Origin: Drosophila persimilis
Lineage: Eukaryota; Arthropoda; Insecta; Diptera; Drosophilidae
Assembly: GCF_003286085.1 (NCBI RefSeq)
Contig: NW_020825706.1
Span: forward strand, 1,054,001 to 1,118,000
DNA: 64,000 nt
Direction: 5' to 3'
In this document: positions 1-12,300 of the stretch, one piece after another
Numbering within the stretch: the first letter of the stretch is position 1
Layout of the letters: the number at the start of each line of letters is the position of its first letter
Translations under genes and position numbers: made by a program
The notes under the pieces: model-generated
What the model was told of the DNA's origin: nothing
What the model saw: the letters and a program-made list of their open reading frames with translations, nothing else
Database searches by the model: none

Positions 1-490
1 CAGAGGGGCAACAATAATGGCAACAGCCACACTTGACTGGCGTTGAGTGGTTCATAATTAAAGGGGAAAACCCCAAAAAAGCCTTGAACTCATTTGGAAA
101 ACACTATGGGGCTCCTGTGTGGCCCGTGTGGCTGTTGCATTGCGTGCAGCTGGCCACAAAAGTTGGCCAAGTTGCAGCCAAAGCCGCAAGCACAATTGTT
201 GCCACACGCACACACACACCGACACACACACACCGACACACACACACCGACGACAAGTGGAGTGGAAAAATGCCTATGGGCGTGCCCGCACAAGCATCGT
301 ACTAGATTCTTATTCATATTTTTCCTTCGAGCCACAGAAAACTTTTCCATGGCCTTTAATTACCATCTTTCGAGCTGAAAGCCAAGTTTATGCCTCGAAT
401 AATTTCTTAATACAGAAATGGACGGAACTTTTGGCCGGAAAATGGAGTGCAAATTGCTTCAAAATAAATATAGAAAATATTTTAAATCCA
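1..490. other. Intergenic, downstream of SdhC-like gene
   Basis: No supportable gene. It holds a (CA)n tract at about 204-252 built from three copies of a CACACACACCGA-like unit. The reading frames across the tract are His/Thr or Val/Cys low-complexity translations with no recognisable protein. Confidence 0.7.
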
Positions 491-496
491 TTTATT
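491..496 (-). terminator. Poly(A) signal of SdhC-like gene
   Basis: TTTATT on the plus strand reads AATAAA on the minus strand, 33 nt past the stop codon at 529-531. This gives a very short 3' UTR. Confidence 0.6.
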
Positions 497-528
497 AACA
501 TTTCTGGGGCGGGGCTTTTTTTGGAAAC

Positions 529-1548
529 CTACTTTGGTGGTTCCTTGGCCTTGCCGTCGGCTTCCTTGGCCTGGGCTTTCTTCTGCTCCTTGGCCAGAGC
601 TTTCTCCTGGGCTTTCTTTTCGGCCTCCATCTTGGCCTTGGCCTTTGCCTCCTCCTTTGCCTTCTTCTTCTCCTCGGCCTTCTTCTGTTTGTAGTGCTTC
701 TCGTCCGTCATGTCCACAACATCCTTTTTGACCTCTTCCCCAACGTTCAGCATGGTCATGCCTCCAGCCAGGACAAAGGTCAACACAACGGCCAAATAGC
801 CAGTGGCATAGATCTGTGGCTTGGTGAGGAACACATCCAAATGCCAGATCAAATGGCGAGTGCCGGCCACCACGTGATAGACGAACGGAAAGATCATCAC
901 GAACTTCATGCCACTCACGACATTGCGACGCACATCGCATTCGTTCACCTTCTCCGCCCACTCGGCGAGGGTGCGTTTCGAGAAGAGGCCCGTGAGGCCG
1001 AGTCCCCACACGAACAGCGTCAGGGCGAAGCCTGACATCCGCAGCAGGATGGAGAGCACCGACGTCAGCTGTTTCTTGTAGATCGTCAGAGCCGGCGACA
1101 TAACGCGCCCCAGTCGCATGTTGCGATCGTCGTAGCTGAGTTCGGGCACAATCCTGGCCTTGATTATCTTCAAAATAACTGCCGGCGGCGTCATCTCAAC
1201 GACTGCTGCTCCGCCTCCGTCTGGAGCTGGCTGCATCCCACCGACTCCGCCTGCAGGAGCTGGCTCCTTGCCACCGCCTCCTCCTGCAGCAGCTGGCGCC
1301 TTGCCACCGCCTCCTCCTGCAGCAGCAACTGGCGGCTTTCCACCATCCTTGGCGCCCAGGTAACGAAATGTATAGAACATCGGCATCTGGCGAGTCTTCA
1401 TCAATGGCTTTTGGCCCAGAATGTGATGCACGTGAAGCGTAAACCGAGGCATCGCTCGTTTCACGCAGCGACTGAAAGAAAGCGGCAGCGTTTTAGAGGG
1501 TATCTTAGAAGTTTAGTTTCCCCTGACGATTACTTACGCTGCATACAT
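529..1548 (-). CDS. SdhC-like succinate dehydrogenase cytochrome b subunit, divergent paralogue
   Basis: Membrane anchor subunit of mitochondrial complex II, expected to bind heme b and ubiquinone. Two coding exons: 1546-1548 begins the ATG, exon 1 is only 11 nt (1538-1548), the intron is 1472-1537 (GTAAGT...TTTCAG), and exon 2 is 529-1471, giving 317 aa. The spliced start MYAARCVKRAMPRF is basic and uncharged by acid, as in a mitochondrial presequence; without splicing the frame opens only at a GTG. Visible: four 11-12 residue Gly/Ala/Pro/Lys repeats (about residues 49-93), the SdhC-type core SPALTIYKKQLTS (about 129-141), three hydrophobic helices (about 142-166, 190-211, 223-245), and the heme-ligand region HVVAGTRH with His203. 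A Lys/Ala/Glu-rich tail fills 255-317. Canonical SdhC is about 170 residues, so this is roughly twice as long. The family signature is degraded: Pro after the first Arg is Val, and the His of SxxHR is Leu. Probably the counterpart of the D. melanogaster SdhC duplicate CG6629 (inference). Confidence 0.88.
1204..1338 (-). repeat. In-frame coding minisatellite in SdhC-like gene
   Basis: Four tandem units of 33-36 nt encode KPPVAAAGGGGG, KAPAAAGGGGG, KEPAPAGGVGG and MQPAPDGGGAA. All units are multiples of three, so copy-number change would keep the frame. The insert lies between the presequence and the conserved SdhC core. Confidence 0.85.
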
Positions 1549-1572
1549 TTTCAAAAGAAAATTTGTGAACTC

Positions 1573-1578
1573 GACTGA
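1573..1578 (-). promoter_or_regulatory. Possible initiator of SdhC-like gene
   Basis: TCAGTC on the minus strand, a Drosophila initiator match, lies 28 nt upstream of the ATG at 1548. No TATA box is seen about 30 nt further upstream. Position and motif only. Confidence 0.35.
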
Positions 1579-1694
1579 TAAATGTGTTTCTAATGAAATT
1601 TCAGTTTAGACTGCCTTACGAATATGGTTTGATAGAGCAAGCGGAACCTACTAAGTTCTATGAACTTTGATCCTAATAGCTAATACACTCTCAG

Positions 1695-1860
1695 TGACAC
1701 TCGGTACACGGGTTCCTACGATCCTTGTGGGCAGCGCGTCCAGATTAAAAGACTGTTACCGGCACTGCTAAACGCTTTCTGTTAGCATAATGTTAATGCG
1801 CTCTGACGCTGACACTCGGTTACTCTTCGTGGATTCCGACGATCACTTCGGCAGCGCGTC
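1695..1860. repeat. Spaced direct repeat of about 50 bp
   Basis: TGACACTCGGT...GCAGCGCGTC occurs at 1695-1740 and again, with substitutions, at 1810-1860. The spacer contains three CTGTTA/TGTTA words. Origin unknown. Confidence 0.6.
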
Positions 1861-4800
1861 GCAGCAGCGTCGCCGCCACGAGCAGAATGCAGACCGAACG
1901 ACGCCGCCACGAGCATCGCTGCCAGCGAAAGCGAGCCAGCAATAAAACAACAAAATAGCTGTGTGCTTTTTTTTGCTTTGCATTCTGCCTGCCGAATAGC
2001 CGAAGTTATCTGCCGACCGATCACCCGCCAGCAGCAGAAACCAATGCAAATTGCAACAACATACTTTTCATGGTTTCTTTTCACCGTCTCTTTCGCCTGG
2101 CAAGGCAGAGGAATAGCCGCTGCCGCCGCCGCCATGAAGTATTGTGTTTATTTGTGAGCCCACAGTACGGGTATGTATTTTCATTTGCAATCAAGAGACC
2201 GCTCCATTCATAGCTGTATGACATTAAACTTTGTCAAAATTTGCTGCAAAGAGAGACAAAACGGGGCCGTCTCTAAAGGCGTCTTCCTGGTCAGCCAGGC
2301 CATCAAAATGGAATCCCTGCCGCAGCTCTGCTTCCAGCTCTCCCTCCCCCTGCCGCATGTATGCCTCTCCCTCCCACTGCAGCCAGTCCATTGGTCAAGT
2401 CTAATGTCATGCACTGCACTGCAGCCGGGCTCCATTCAATGTATTTTATGGATTAGAGCTTCGGTTCATTAGTTCATGTTGTTGTTGTTGCTGTTGCTAT
2501 TGTTGTGGGGCAAACACATTCAAAGACCTCTTGTAATGTGGCGCCGGAGAGCCCGAGTCTGGGCCCAAAATAATTAGGCTGGTGGGGACGGGGGGGAGGG
2601 CTAGTGCAGTGCAGTGCTGTAGTCATGACTACCAATGATGCAGCAGCAAACACGGCCTAAGCATTAATTAAATATTAAGGCAGAGATACACAGCAGAGGG
2701 CCAAGTACCAAACGGAGACCAGATGCGAAATTGTAGTGCATTCTACCTCTCTCTCTCTCTCTCTCTCTCCCTCTCCCTCTCTCTTTGTGTGATTGTTGCA
2801 TTTGGCAATTGTTTGATTTTCATTAAAACCACTCAACCGACATGCTTATCTTAATTATGAGATTTTGCCATAATATTTGCATTAGATGGGAGGCCAACCA
2901 GCTGCCAACACCCCCTCCCCTCCCCAGCCCCTCTCTGTCATTGTCTCTGCCTCAAATGTTTGCGGCTTACTGCAGGACTGGTGCAAGTGTTGTCCCCCCC
3001 CCCCCCTCACGGGGTCAAGGTTTTGTGCTGCCGGCTAAATTTTTGTAACTGCAATAATTATACGGCAATTAGCCAAATGTTCAATAATGCAGCAGCTTCC
3101 CAGTTTTACAGTTTTCGGGCTTCACGATTTTCCTCTCTTCTGGGCAGCCGTTACACTCATTTTTCGACTGCTGGCGGGGGGTGGAGTTTAAAACTTCTAA
3201 TTGCCATTAGCGCACTTTACTTTTGCTGCTGCTGCTCCTAGGAGGAGTGGGTGGTGGGTGGAGGGTGGGGGGTGCTGCAGGTGAGCGCGTAATTAGACCG
3301 CGCCGTTAGCTGCCGCTTGGGTGCTGCTGCTGCCGCTGCCGCCGCTGCTGCTGTCTGTAATTTAGTACTAATGGCGCACTTAAAGTGCAGGCAATTATTG
3401 TAGACCTATGAACGGACCCTCCACCCCGCCCCCCCCATCTATATCTGCGCCACAGTGCGCGCTCCAGTGGTTTCAATAACCGGGCGGCGCCGTGAGAGAC
3501 AGAGAGATATTTCAATGTATTGGATAGGCTGCTGGTATGTCCTCCAGCATTGTGTTGTCTGTGTGTGCGTGTGCAGCTTCGAGTGGGGGGAGGGGCCTCG
3601 TTATACTGTTAATACCTTGCCGCCGAGCAAAATAACAATCTTCAATGCTCTCTCTCTCTCTCCCCCACGATGGCTGTAGTCCAACAATGAAAATCCATGA
3701 AGCATCCTGTGGTATCTCCAGGTATTTCAATGGGTGCTAGGGCCATGAATACCCATAATTTTCAAGTCTTAAGTTTCCCAAAAAAATACCATCAATTCCT
3801 ATCACAATTTTCATTCAATTAAAGCCCTACAAAACCCCCAACGAAGCTCACGAATATCCTCCAAACAATTGCTGCAAACAATTCTCCCAAAAAAAAGGAC
3901 CAGGACCTCTCTCCTGCATCCCAGTTAAGCTGTGAGAAAAGAAAAGAACAAAAAAAAAATGCCAACTAGAATCGAAAATCAAAACTTGTTTTGCCCCCCC
4001 CACATGCCCCCTCCCCCCGTGCTGGCCCCTGCCTGTCAGTCATATAAATCTTATTGAACAAAAGTTTGAAATACTAACACTTGCTGCCTGCTGCCTGATG
4101 CCACAGACAGTGGCCCGAGCCAGAGCCCAAGCCCTATAGATGGCTGGCAATTTACACGTACGTCGGATAGCAGTGGGGCAGCCCGACAATCAGTCCATAA
4201 CTGTGCTTTTATGTGCCAGTTCACTGGAGACTAATGCCACATCGCGCACTATCGCCAGGAAATATGCAAAAATCAACTCCAGCAGAAAGTGTTGCTCCTG
4301 CCAGCAGCAATTCCTGGGTCTCTATTCCCAAACAATATGCACTTTTTTGTGCTCTCTTTTTTTGGATTTTTTTTAGGGAGTGGGGAAAAAACCAAGTTTT
4401 GACAAGCTCCTGCTGCAAGGGGCGTGGGGCATGGGGGGGTGGTGCATGGCTGGTAAAACAAAGTGATGTGTGCGGCATGTCTTGATTTGCATAAGCTTTC
4501 GGCCTGGCATATACGCCACCTCCTGCCTTGCCTCCTGCTTCTTTTTTTTATGACAGCGACAATCGATAGATGGAAGGAAGACTGGATCCGATCCTGTACG
4601 GGGGGGAATCATCAATCAACATTTCATATGGACAATGGCTCAGGCCACACACGCCAAAAACCAGGCAACCCCAAAACCCTTGGACTCCCTCTGCAAAGCA
4701 ATTGCGGGCTTTCGCTTAATTAAAATTCATACGCTTTTGGTATTTATAAATAACATTTTGCTGATGCTGTCAGCGGGGGATTAATAAAAAAAAAACATAA

Positions 4801-5049
4801 TAATAATCGATAGATAGAAGGATAGACAGCTGGGCTTAAGCGAGACAAAAATTGAACGAAAAAAAAAACGGAACGGATAGAATAAGCGAGATAGATAATA
4901 TGTGGAAAGCCCTAGAAGGGCTTGAGAAATAATCTTCCATTCTGTATTTTGTAAGTTTTTGATCCTCCAAAGCAGAGAACTAGCTATCGAGGCTCCTTAA
5001 TATCGATAGAAAGAATTTTATTGCAAGCCAAAACGTGTGAAATCATACA

Positions 5050-5640
5050 GAATCAGGCATGTATCGAACCAGCGCCAAACGATCGAAGCAATATGTAGAT
5101 GTGCAGTGTTCTGTGTAGAAACGGTTTAGATGTCGTTTTGCTTAAATGAAGAAAGGGTGTAGAATGTAGAAAAGCTGTAGATTGCATGGAGCTCCAATGA
5201 TCGCTTGTGGCGCCATTTTTCTAGGATTGAGATATAGATTTAATGTATTTAAATTTTAGACAAGGTGTAGCTTTCAAGTTGCTGAAATTATCCCTTGTGG
5301 CGCCACTTTTCGAGGATTGGGATGTAAGCTCGATGTAGATTTCACGTAGTTTGAATGTAGAAAAGTTGTAGCTTTCATGCAGCTCAAAGGATCGTTTGTG
5401 TAGAAACGGCGTAGATTGCACATATTTTATCATGTAGCTTTAATGGAGAAAAGGAGTAGATTTCATAAAGCTTTCATGTAGATCGAATGATCCTTTGCTT
5501 TTCTAGGGCCTAGAATTATTTTTATTGGATTATCTCAATTTCTAGTATTTCCATGTAGATTTCATGCAGCTTTAATGGAAAAAGGTGTATATGTCAGAAA
5601 GTTGTTTATAAATATCACGTAGCTCGACTAATCCTTTGTA
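5050..5640. repeat. Degenerate ATGTAG-rich tandem array
   Basis: Repeated phrases such as GTAGATTTCATGTAGCTT, AATGGAGAAAAGG and GTAGAAACGG recur at irregular 60-80 bp spacing. The copies have drifted and the boundaries are approximate. No coding potential was recognised. Confidence 0.55.
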
Positions 5641-5944
5641 CTCCTCCTTTTCAGGTGCCTAGATTTATTTATTTTCGATTTTCTAAATATCTTTCCATCG
5701 TTTCTCATTTCGCATTCCGTTTTATTATTAACATCCAATGGCTTGAACTTGTGCAAAAGTTTTCCGGCGCTTCAATATATTCAGCTGTCGATTTTGTGTT
5801 TGGTTTTTTTTGTGTTTTATTTTTTCCCCATTTTTTGTGTTTTGTGTTTCTCGTTTTTTGCTTTTTGTGCTGTTTGTCGTTGACGATGGCGGCGGCACCC
5901 AAAGCGCTCATAAATCAAAAAAAGCTGTTGTTTGCTTACACTCC

Positions 5945-6245
5945 CACTCTCCCTCTCGCTCTCTCTCTCTCTTTCTTTCTCTGTCTCTGTCTGTGTTTGT
6001 GTGTGTGTGATGTGTGTATAAATCACAAAGCATGTCCTTTGCCAATACAAACACAATTGAGCATGCATATGCAACGATACAGACAGAGACAGAAATGGAG
6101 AGAAAGAGAGAGAGAGAGAGTTCGAAAAAAAAGTAGTCAAAGAAATTGCGTTAAAAAATTTGATTAAAAAGTTTGTCGCCGTCGTCTGTGTGTGTGTGAC
6201 AGTTACAGACACACACACACACACACACACACAGAGAGAGAGAGG
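5945..6245. repeat. Compound microsatellite with hairpin potential
   Basis: (CT)n then (GT)n at about 5945-6020, (GA)n at about 6098-6121, and (TG)n at 6187-6198 facing (CA)n at 6208-6232 across a short spacer. The last pair is an inverted repeat able to form a stem of about 12 bp or more. Confidence 0.8.
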
Positions 6246-6869
6246 GAGGAAGCGGAGTGGGAGTGTGGTGTCCAGTGCCCCATTGTGCTTATCGATACGC
6301 GGCCATTGGCATTGGCGACCCTTCCCTTCCCTTCCCCTCCCCAGCTGCCAGTGCTTTCCCCTCTGCCACATAAATCTTTCAAAAGCCATGCACCACACAC
6401 CAGGCAAGAGGCAAGAATTCAATTTTTACAACTGACAACCGAGACATCACACAAAACCACAAAAGAAACGCCGCCGCCCAAGGTGAAAGGACCTCCACAG
6501 ATTGGGGTTCAATCCGGAGGCAAGGAACAAAAACGAAGCAAAAAAAACTCTGCTTATAATTAGTAAAAGAAACGTTTTGTCAAGAGTCGACTCCTCCTGT
6601 CAATTGCAAATGTTACTACCTACCCTCTGCCCCTCCCCCTCTCACCCTCTCTGTCTCTCTCTCGCTGGTTCTGTGACCCACTAATTGGCATAGAACCGTT
6701 GGAAAAACTTTTACCACACACACACACCCATACAAACACACATATACAGAACTTGAGCATTGCATTGCCCGTGTCACACCTGTCGTATGCGCAATTAAAA
6801 GTTTTCGTTCCCTTCGTTGTGTTTGCCCTCTCTTTTTGCAGAGGGTACTCCGATTGTGAGTCGATTTTT

Positions 6870-7750
6870 GAGCCTGAAATTTTAATACTTACACTTAGAT
6901 TAAAAAAATATATATCAATACACTGATTTTGACTTGTATTTTAAAATTAATCAAAAAAAGTCCGCCAAATTTCATTAAATAAATAAATAAAAATAATATA
7001 ATATAAATTTGCATGAAATCTATTTTTTTTAATATCAAAGGATTTATCAAAATGACTTTCAATCAAATATTTGTATTTTAGAAATTTTTTATTATTTCTT
7101 ATTTTATATTCAAACAAATTATATTTTATATTAAAAAATATAAATTTCCATTTTACAAAAATCAACGAAAGCGGTTTTTAAAAACAATTACAATACAAAT
7201 ATTTGATTGAATGCTATTTTCTTTATTTAATTTATTTATTTAATAAATCTTTTGATATTTAAAATAAATATATTACCTTCTAATTAATATTATTATATGT
7301 ACATTTTGTTTGTATTTTTATTTATTTATTTTGGTTAATTTATCTTTGTTATTTTATAATATTTTTACATTAATATAAAAATATTTAATCTTTATATGTA
7401 TATTCAATATTTAACTATTTCCTACAAATTTATTATATGTTTATATTTTTTTTTTAAATACATTTTGACATGAAATAATTATATTTCATATTTAAAATAA
7501 ATATTTTAAAATTTAAAGACATTAAAAAATTTCAAAAAAGTGTTTTAAACTTAAAATTTAACTTTATTATGAAAATATTTGATTTTCAAATTTAAAAAAA
7601 ATATATATTTCCTACAAATTGTATATATTGTATTTATTTTAAAGTGTTTTTTTAAAGTGTTTTATATTTGTATTAATTGAGAGCCTCTTTAAAAAAACAT
7701 TTTTTATATATTTAATGCTTAAATCAAAGTGAATATTTAATTTAAATATG
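6870..7750. other. AT-rich block
   Basis: Almost wholly A/T sequence with TTTAAA, ATATTTAAA and AATATTT words and no gene. Similar blocks occur near 21.96-22.64, 24.83-25.48, 26.45-26.95, 28.65-29.30, 44.33-45.06 and 52.0-52.56 kb. Confidence 0.8.
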
Positions 7751-9105
7751 GCTGTGTTGTGTCTTTTTTGCGACTACTTAGACCCTCAGCTTAAAAAAAT
7801 ATCTTCAAGGGTGCCCCCTCTCCATCGTATCCCAAAATCCAGCCTTCATTACTTGTACGTGTGTGTTTTTTTGTTGTATCCAAAATGTTGTAGTAAATGC
7901 AATGCATTTTGCACCCAGAAAATGTTAGCCACGATCCGTCCTTGCTCTCATTTGCGTTTGGTATGTGACAGCTGCCCCACAAATGAAATTAGCATTGTTA
8001 TCGAGGGGGGTGGGGCAGGAGGGCAGGGCCAAAAAGGATAGTTGCAGCAGCAAAAACCACACGCCAGCAACAAGTTCAAGGTTCGTTCGCTTTCCCTTCG
8101 TCTTTGTGTGCTGTGTGCTCTGTGCTGGGCGCTAACAAGCATTTTCCTACTCATATCCACAAAGGAAATAGGTTTTCCGTTGCATTTGTTACCCAAAAAA
8201 AGAGGAGCAGACAGAGAGAGAGAGGAGGAGGAGGAAGCGAAAGCAAACCAAAGCTTAGGCTGTGTGGAAAGAAAATCACGTCGCAACGTGGTGTGGCAGG
8301 CAGCAACAAAAATGCGTAACAATGGGCCCAAAAAGTTAAATGTCAGCCTCGAAAAACGCTCCTCCTCCTCCTCCTCCTGATTGGTGCACTTGCAACATGG
8401 TGAGGCATGGCTCTGTGGCTCTGGTAGCTTTTGGCTTAGACCGACAAAAGTTGTAGGTAAACTTTTAAGCCTCTCTCTGTCGCTCTCTCTCTCTCTCCCT
8501 CTCCCTCTGAAGCCATGTAATCGAGAGGCGGTTTGGAGGCTGTGGCATGCAGTATCTATATAACTATATTCCAATAAAGAAAACCTTTCGATCTGCGTGG
8601 AGTTGCAGCACCAGCAGCACTTGACGCGTCGCATCGATGCTTTTGTTGGTGGCACTCTATCAGAGGCGGGTTCTGTATCTGTATCTGTGTGTGTGTGTGT
8701 GTCTGTCCTTGGCAGTTTTCGTAAATAAATATGCGAATCTGTCAACACAGACACACACACACACACGCACAGGAGTATGGGTGTGCGAGAAGGAGTGTTG
8801 TAATTGAAATCGCATCGAGACGTGAAATGAAACGTAAAGTCATCGAATCAATTGAAATGAAAATTAAATTAAATGCATGCCCCGTTCATACATTTATTCA
8901 TATGTGCCTCAGACTTCAGACACAGACACAGACACACGCATACACTCACAGACACACTCATATTCCGCATTCACATTCACACATCCGATTCGATTCGAGT
9001 CGAGTTGAGTCGAGTCGAGTCTGGCACACATAAACTCGAATCTTAATTAAACACGGATACGCATATTGAGTTCCTTGAAAGGCAAAAGCAATCGCCCGAC
9101 TTCTG

Positions 9106-9142
<37 letters not shown>

Positions 9143-9479
9143 CCCAGAGAAAGAGTGAGAGGAGACAGCCAAAAGAAGGAGAAATGATTGAAGTGAGAGA
9201 GAAGGTAGCGGAAAAGCCTTTTGCATTTACGATTTTGCTTTTCAGCAGAAAAATTCATACACATATATGGTCCACATACACACACACATACACACACACA
9301 CTTATCCCCATAATAATGTATATGGGGGATATAATGGCGACAGGCGACACAAAACGATCTAGAGCAATCGCCAAAGAACTCCCCATTCCAAAGAAATGTG
9401 TGAATATTTGATGGCATAGCACTTGGAAGTTTTTGTGGAAACTTCATGGAAATTTTGAAGCCATTTAATTGTTTCGAAA

Positions 9480-10250
9480 CAAACAAATTCCACAAAGTAC
9501 TATGAGTAAATGCCAGAAAAATACTAAAAATGCTAAATAAAATGCAGGAAATTTGCCAGAAAAACACTAGGGAGGAAAATTAGAAGAAATGGTCAAATAA
9601 ATACTAGAAAATACTAAAAAAAATGATTATACTAGAAAATATCTGAAAAGTCATAACAAAAAAAAAAGAAGATACATACTAGACCCATTCTTAAAAAATA
9701 CTAGAACAAATTTCCAAAAAACTAGACAAATGCCGGAAAAATAAAAAAATACTAGAAAAATCATGAAAATTATCAGAAAATCTAAACAAAAAAATTCTGA
9801 AAAAATTATAGCAAAAACATACCCAGTAACACATCCAGGACAGCATAAGAAAAAATTCTTGAAAATACTAGAAAATTTTACAAAAGATACTAAAATAAAA
9901 ATAAGAAGAATACCAGAAAATAACCAGCAAATATCAGAAGAGTTACTATAATAAATACCAGAAAACATACTATAATAAATACCGGAAAATACAACACAAC
10001 TAACAGAAATATATAAGAATTACCAAAAAAATCTTAGCAAAAATTTAAGGATAACATAAGCAAAAATTCCTTAAAAATACTACAAAATGTTACAGAAGTT
10101 ACTAAAATAAAAGCAAGAACATTTTCAGTAAATACTATTAAATATCAGAAGAAATTATATACTAAATACCAGAAAATACTAAATACTTTATTAAATACCT
10201 GAAAGTACTACAAAACCATGAAATAACAGAACAATTATAACAAAAAATAC
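9480..10250. repeat. A-rich ACTAG/ACCAG degenerate repeat, block 1
   Basis: Short units resembling AAATACTAGAAAA or AAATACCAGAAAA recur every 10-20 bp with heavy drift. The same motif family forms the blocks at about 11640-12300, 13560-13870 and 15470-16225. Confidence 0.75.
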
Positions 10251-11639
10251 TGGACCCATTTTGGGATATTATTAAAAAAAAATTCTTGATAAATACTTTG
10301 ATTAAAATACTCGTATCATAAATAGCCTCTAGCAAGTGATTTGATAGATCCCACAATAATCCAAAAATTTCTCCGAGTAAATATGATATTTTAGGTGCCA
10401 CTTTTGTCGCCTGTACTTTATCATTACATTGAGTATATGTAAATATGTATGCATGTATATATACAGGCTTAATGACTCTTTGGCATGCGTCTTTCTTCAT
10501 ATTGCTGCTCCACCTCCTTAGCCTCCTTCTTCTCCGCCGAGAGTACACAATCAGAAACTTTTCCATACACTCGGAAAACCCCATGGACTGTGGCCAAGGC
10601 CAAGTTTTTCCTTCTTCAGTTTCCTTCTTCAGTTTCCTTCTTCCGCAGTGCCTTAATAAATTTTATAATTCTACTGACTTTTCGTTACTTTTAATTTTAT
10701 TAACTTGAACCCTGTGTGGATACACTCGCATGTCTTTATGTGCATGGAAATTTATGAAATGAAAGGAACTGTTTGCCTAGCAAAATGATTGATTGGATTG
10801 ATTGATCGATGAGCAGATGAGTGCGAGTGTGAGTGCGAGTGCGAGTGGCATGTCTTTGATGTGAATTCGGTTTTGAGATGCTTCTAATTGAGCGTGAACT
10901 TTTGCCTTCCCCAAAGAAAACCGCAGCCACGCCTCAGGTCGAGTGGATTTTATTCAAAAAGATGCTCTGTATCTGTGTATCTCTCGTGAATGAATGGGGC
11001 ATTGTGTTGATTTAGGCAAATGAATGCCAAATGAATGACGAAAGAAAGCTGCAAATGAAATTTCGGTGGTTTTTAAGCAAATGCTTTTAGCGCCACATCC
11101 ATTGCTTACACAAATTGGCTTTGAGGTAAAGATACGACACAAACAAAAACAAAAAAGATACGAAAAATACAGATACAGCAGGGAGATTCAAAGAAATCTA
11201 ATAAAACAGCCTTCTGGCCCTCTGGCCATCAAATCGAATTGGAAGCTCATCCAATCGTCGCATAAATTTATGACATGTGCACACATACTCGCAGCATACC
11301 CTTCTGGCATCTGCACAGGTAATGCCATTACCAGGCCCAATCGCATTTCCAATGTGTCGTCCACCTTCGCAACAGATAGATGTACTCGTATGAGTACTCG
11401 AATAAATATATGCAGGCAGAGCCCTGTGGCCAGTGGACGGGCCAACCGAGTGGAGCAGGTGGAAAAAGATTGAACGACGGGTGGAGTGTGGCGGGGGATT
11501 GGAAAAAAGTGAAACTAATTTTCCACTTTGTAGCACAATTTAAGCCAACGAAAGATACCAACGAATCTCTCTGTGAAGCTTAAAGTTTAGAGTTAGGGCA
11601 TCATTCAAATCGTGAAGGTATCTTAGGAAATGGCACCCA

Positions 11640-12300
11640 AAATCGAGAATATTCCATTAAATACTAGAAAAATACTAGAGAAAGGCCAGGAAAATACTAG
11701 AAAATTACAAGTAAATACCGGAGAGTAAAACTATATGAAAAATATCAGAACAATTCTATATAAAACAAGAAAAACGACTAAAAATTTTCAGAAAAATACC
11801 AGAAATATACTTGAAAAATACCAAAGATATACTAGAACAATAATAGAAAAAAACTAGAAAAATGGAATTAAAGAAAAAATACTGAAACATACCAGATAAA
11901 TACCACAAATTTACTAGAAAAATACAAGAAAAATATCTAAAATACTCATCATAAATTAATGTTGGAAAAATACTTGTATAATACTAGAAATATACCAACT
12001 AAATATCACAAATATACTACGAAAACACCGAGAAATACTTAAAATGGGAAATACTAGAAAAATACCAAAGCTGTACCAGAACAGCACTAGAAAAATACCA
12101 GAAAATTAAATAATAGAAAAAAGGCTGAAAAATTCAAGATAATACAGCAAAAATATATATGTAATACCGGATAAATACTAGAAATATATAGAAATGCTTT
12201 ACATAGATTAATGCCAAAAAATTATTTGTAAAATACCAAAAATTTACCATACAAATACCACAAATATAACTGAAAAATACCAGAGAAATCCCTAACGTAC
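11640..12300. repeat. A-rich ACTAG/ACCAG degenerate repeat, block 2
   Basis: Same unit family as at 9480-10250, for example ATACTAGAAAAATAC and ATACCAGAAATATAC. No strict period. No gene within it. Confidence 0.75.

Noticed and set aside
5817..6422. 201-codon minus-strand frame rich in Ser, Leu, Val and Cys
   Set aside because: Translation of (CT)n, (GT)n and (GA)n tracts.
6504..6520. GGGGTTCAATCC, resembling a tRNA T-arm
   Set aside because: One base short of the B box and no acceptor, D-arm or anticodon stem around it; the same applies to GGTTCGATCGCC near 14071.
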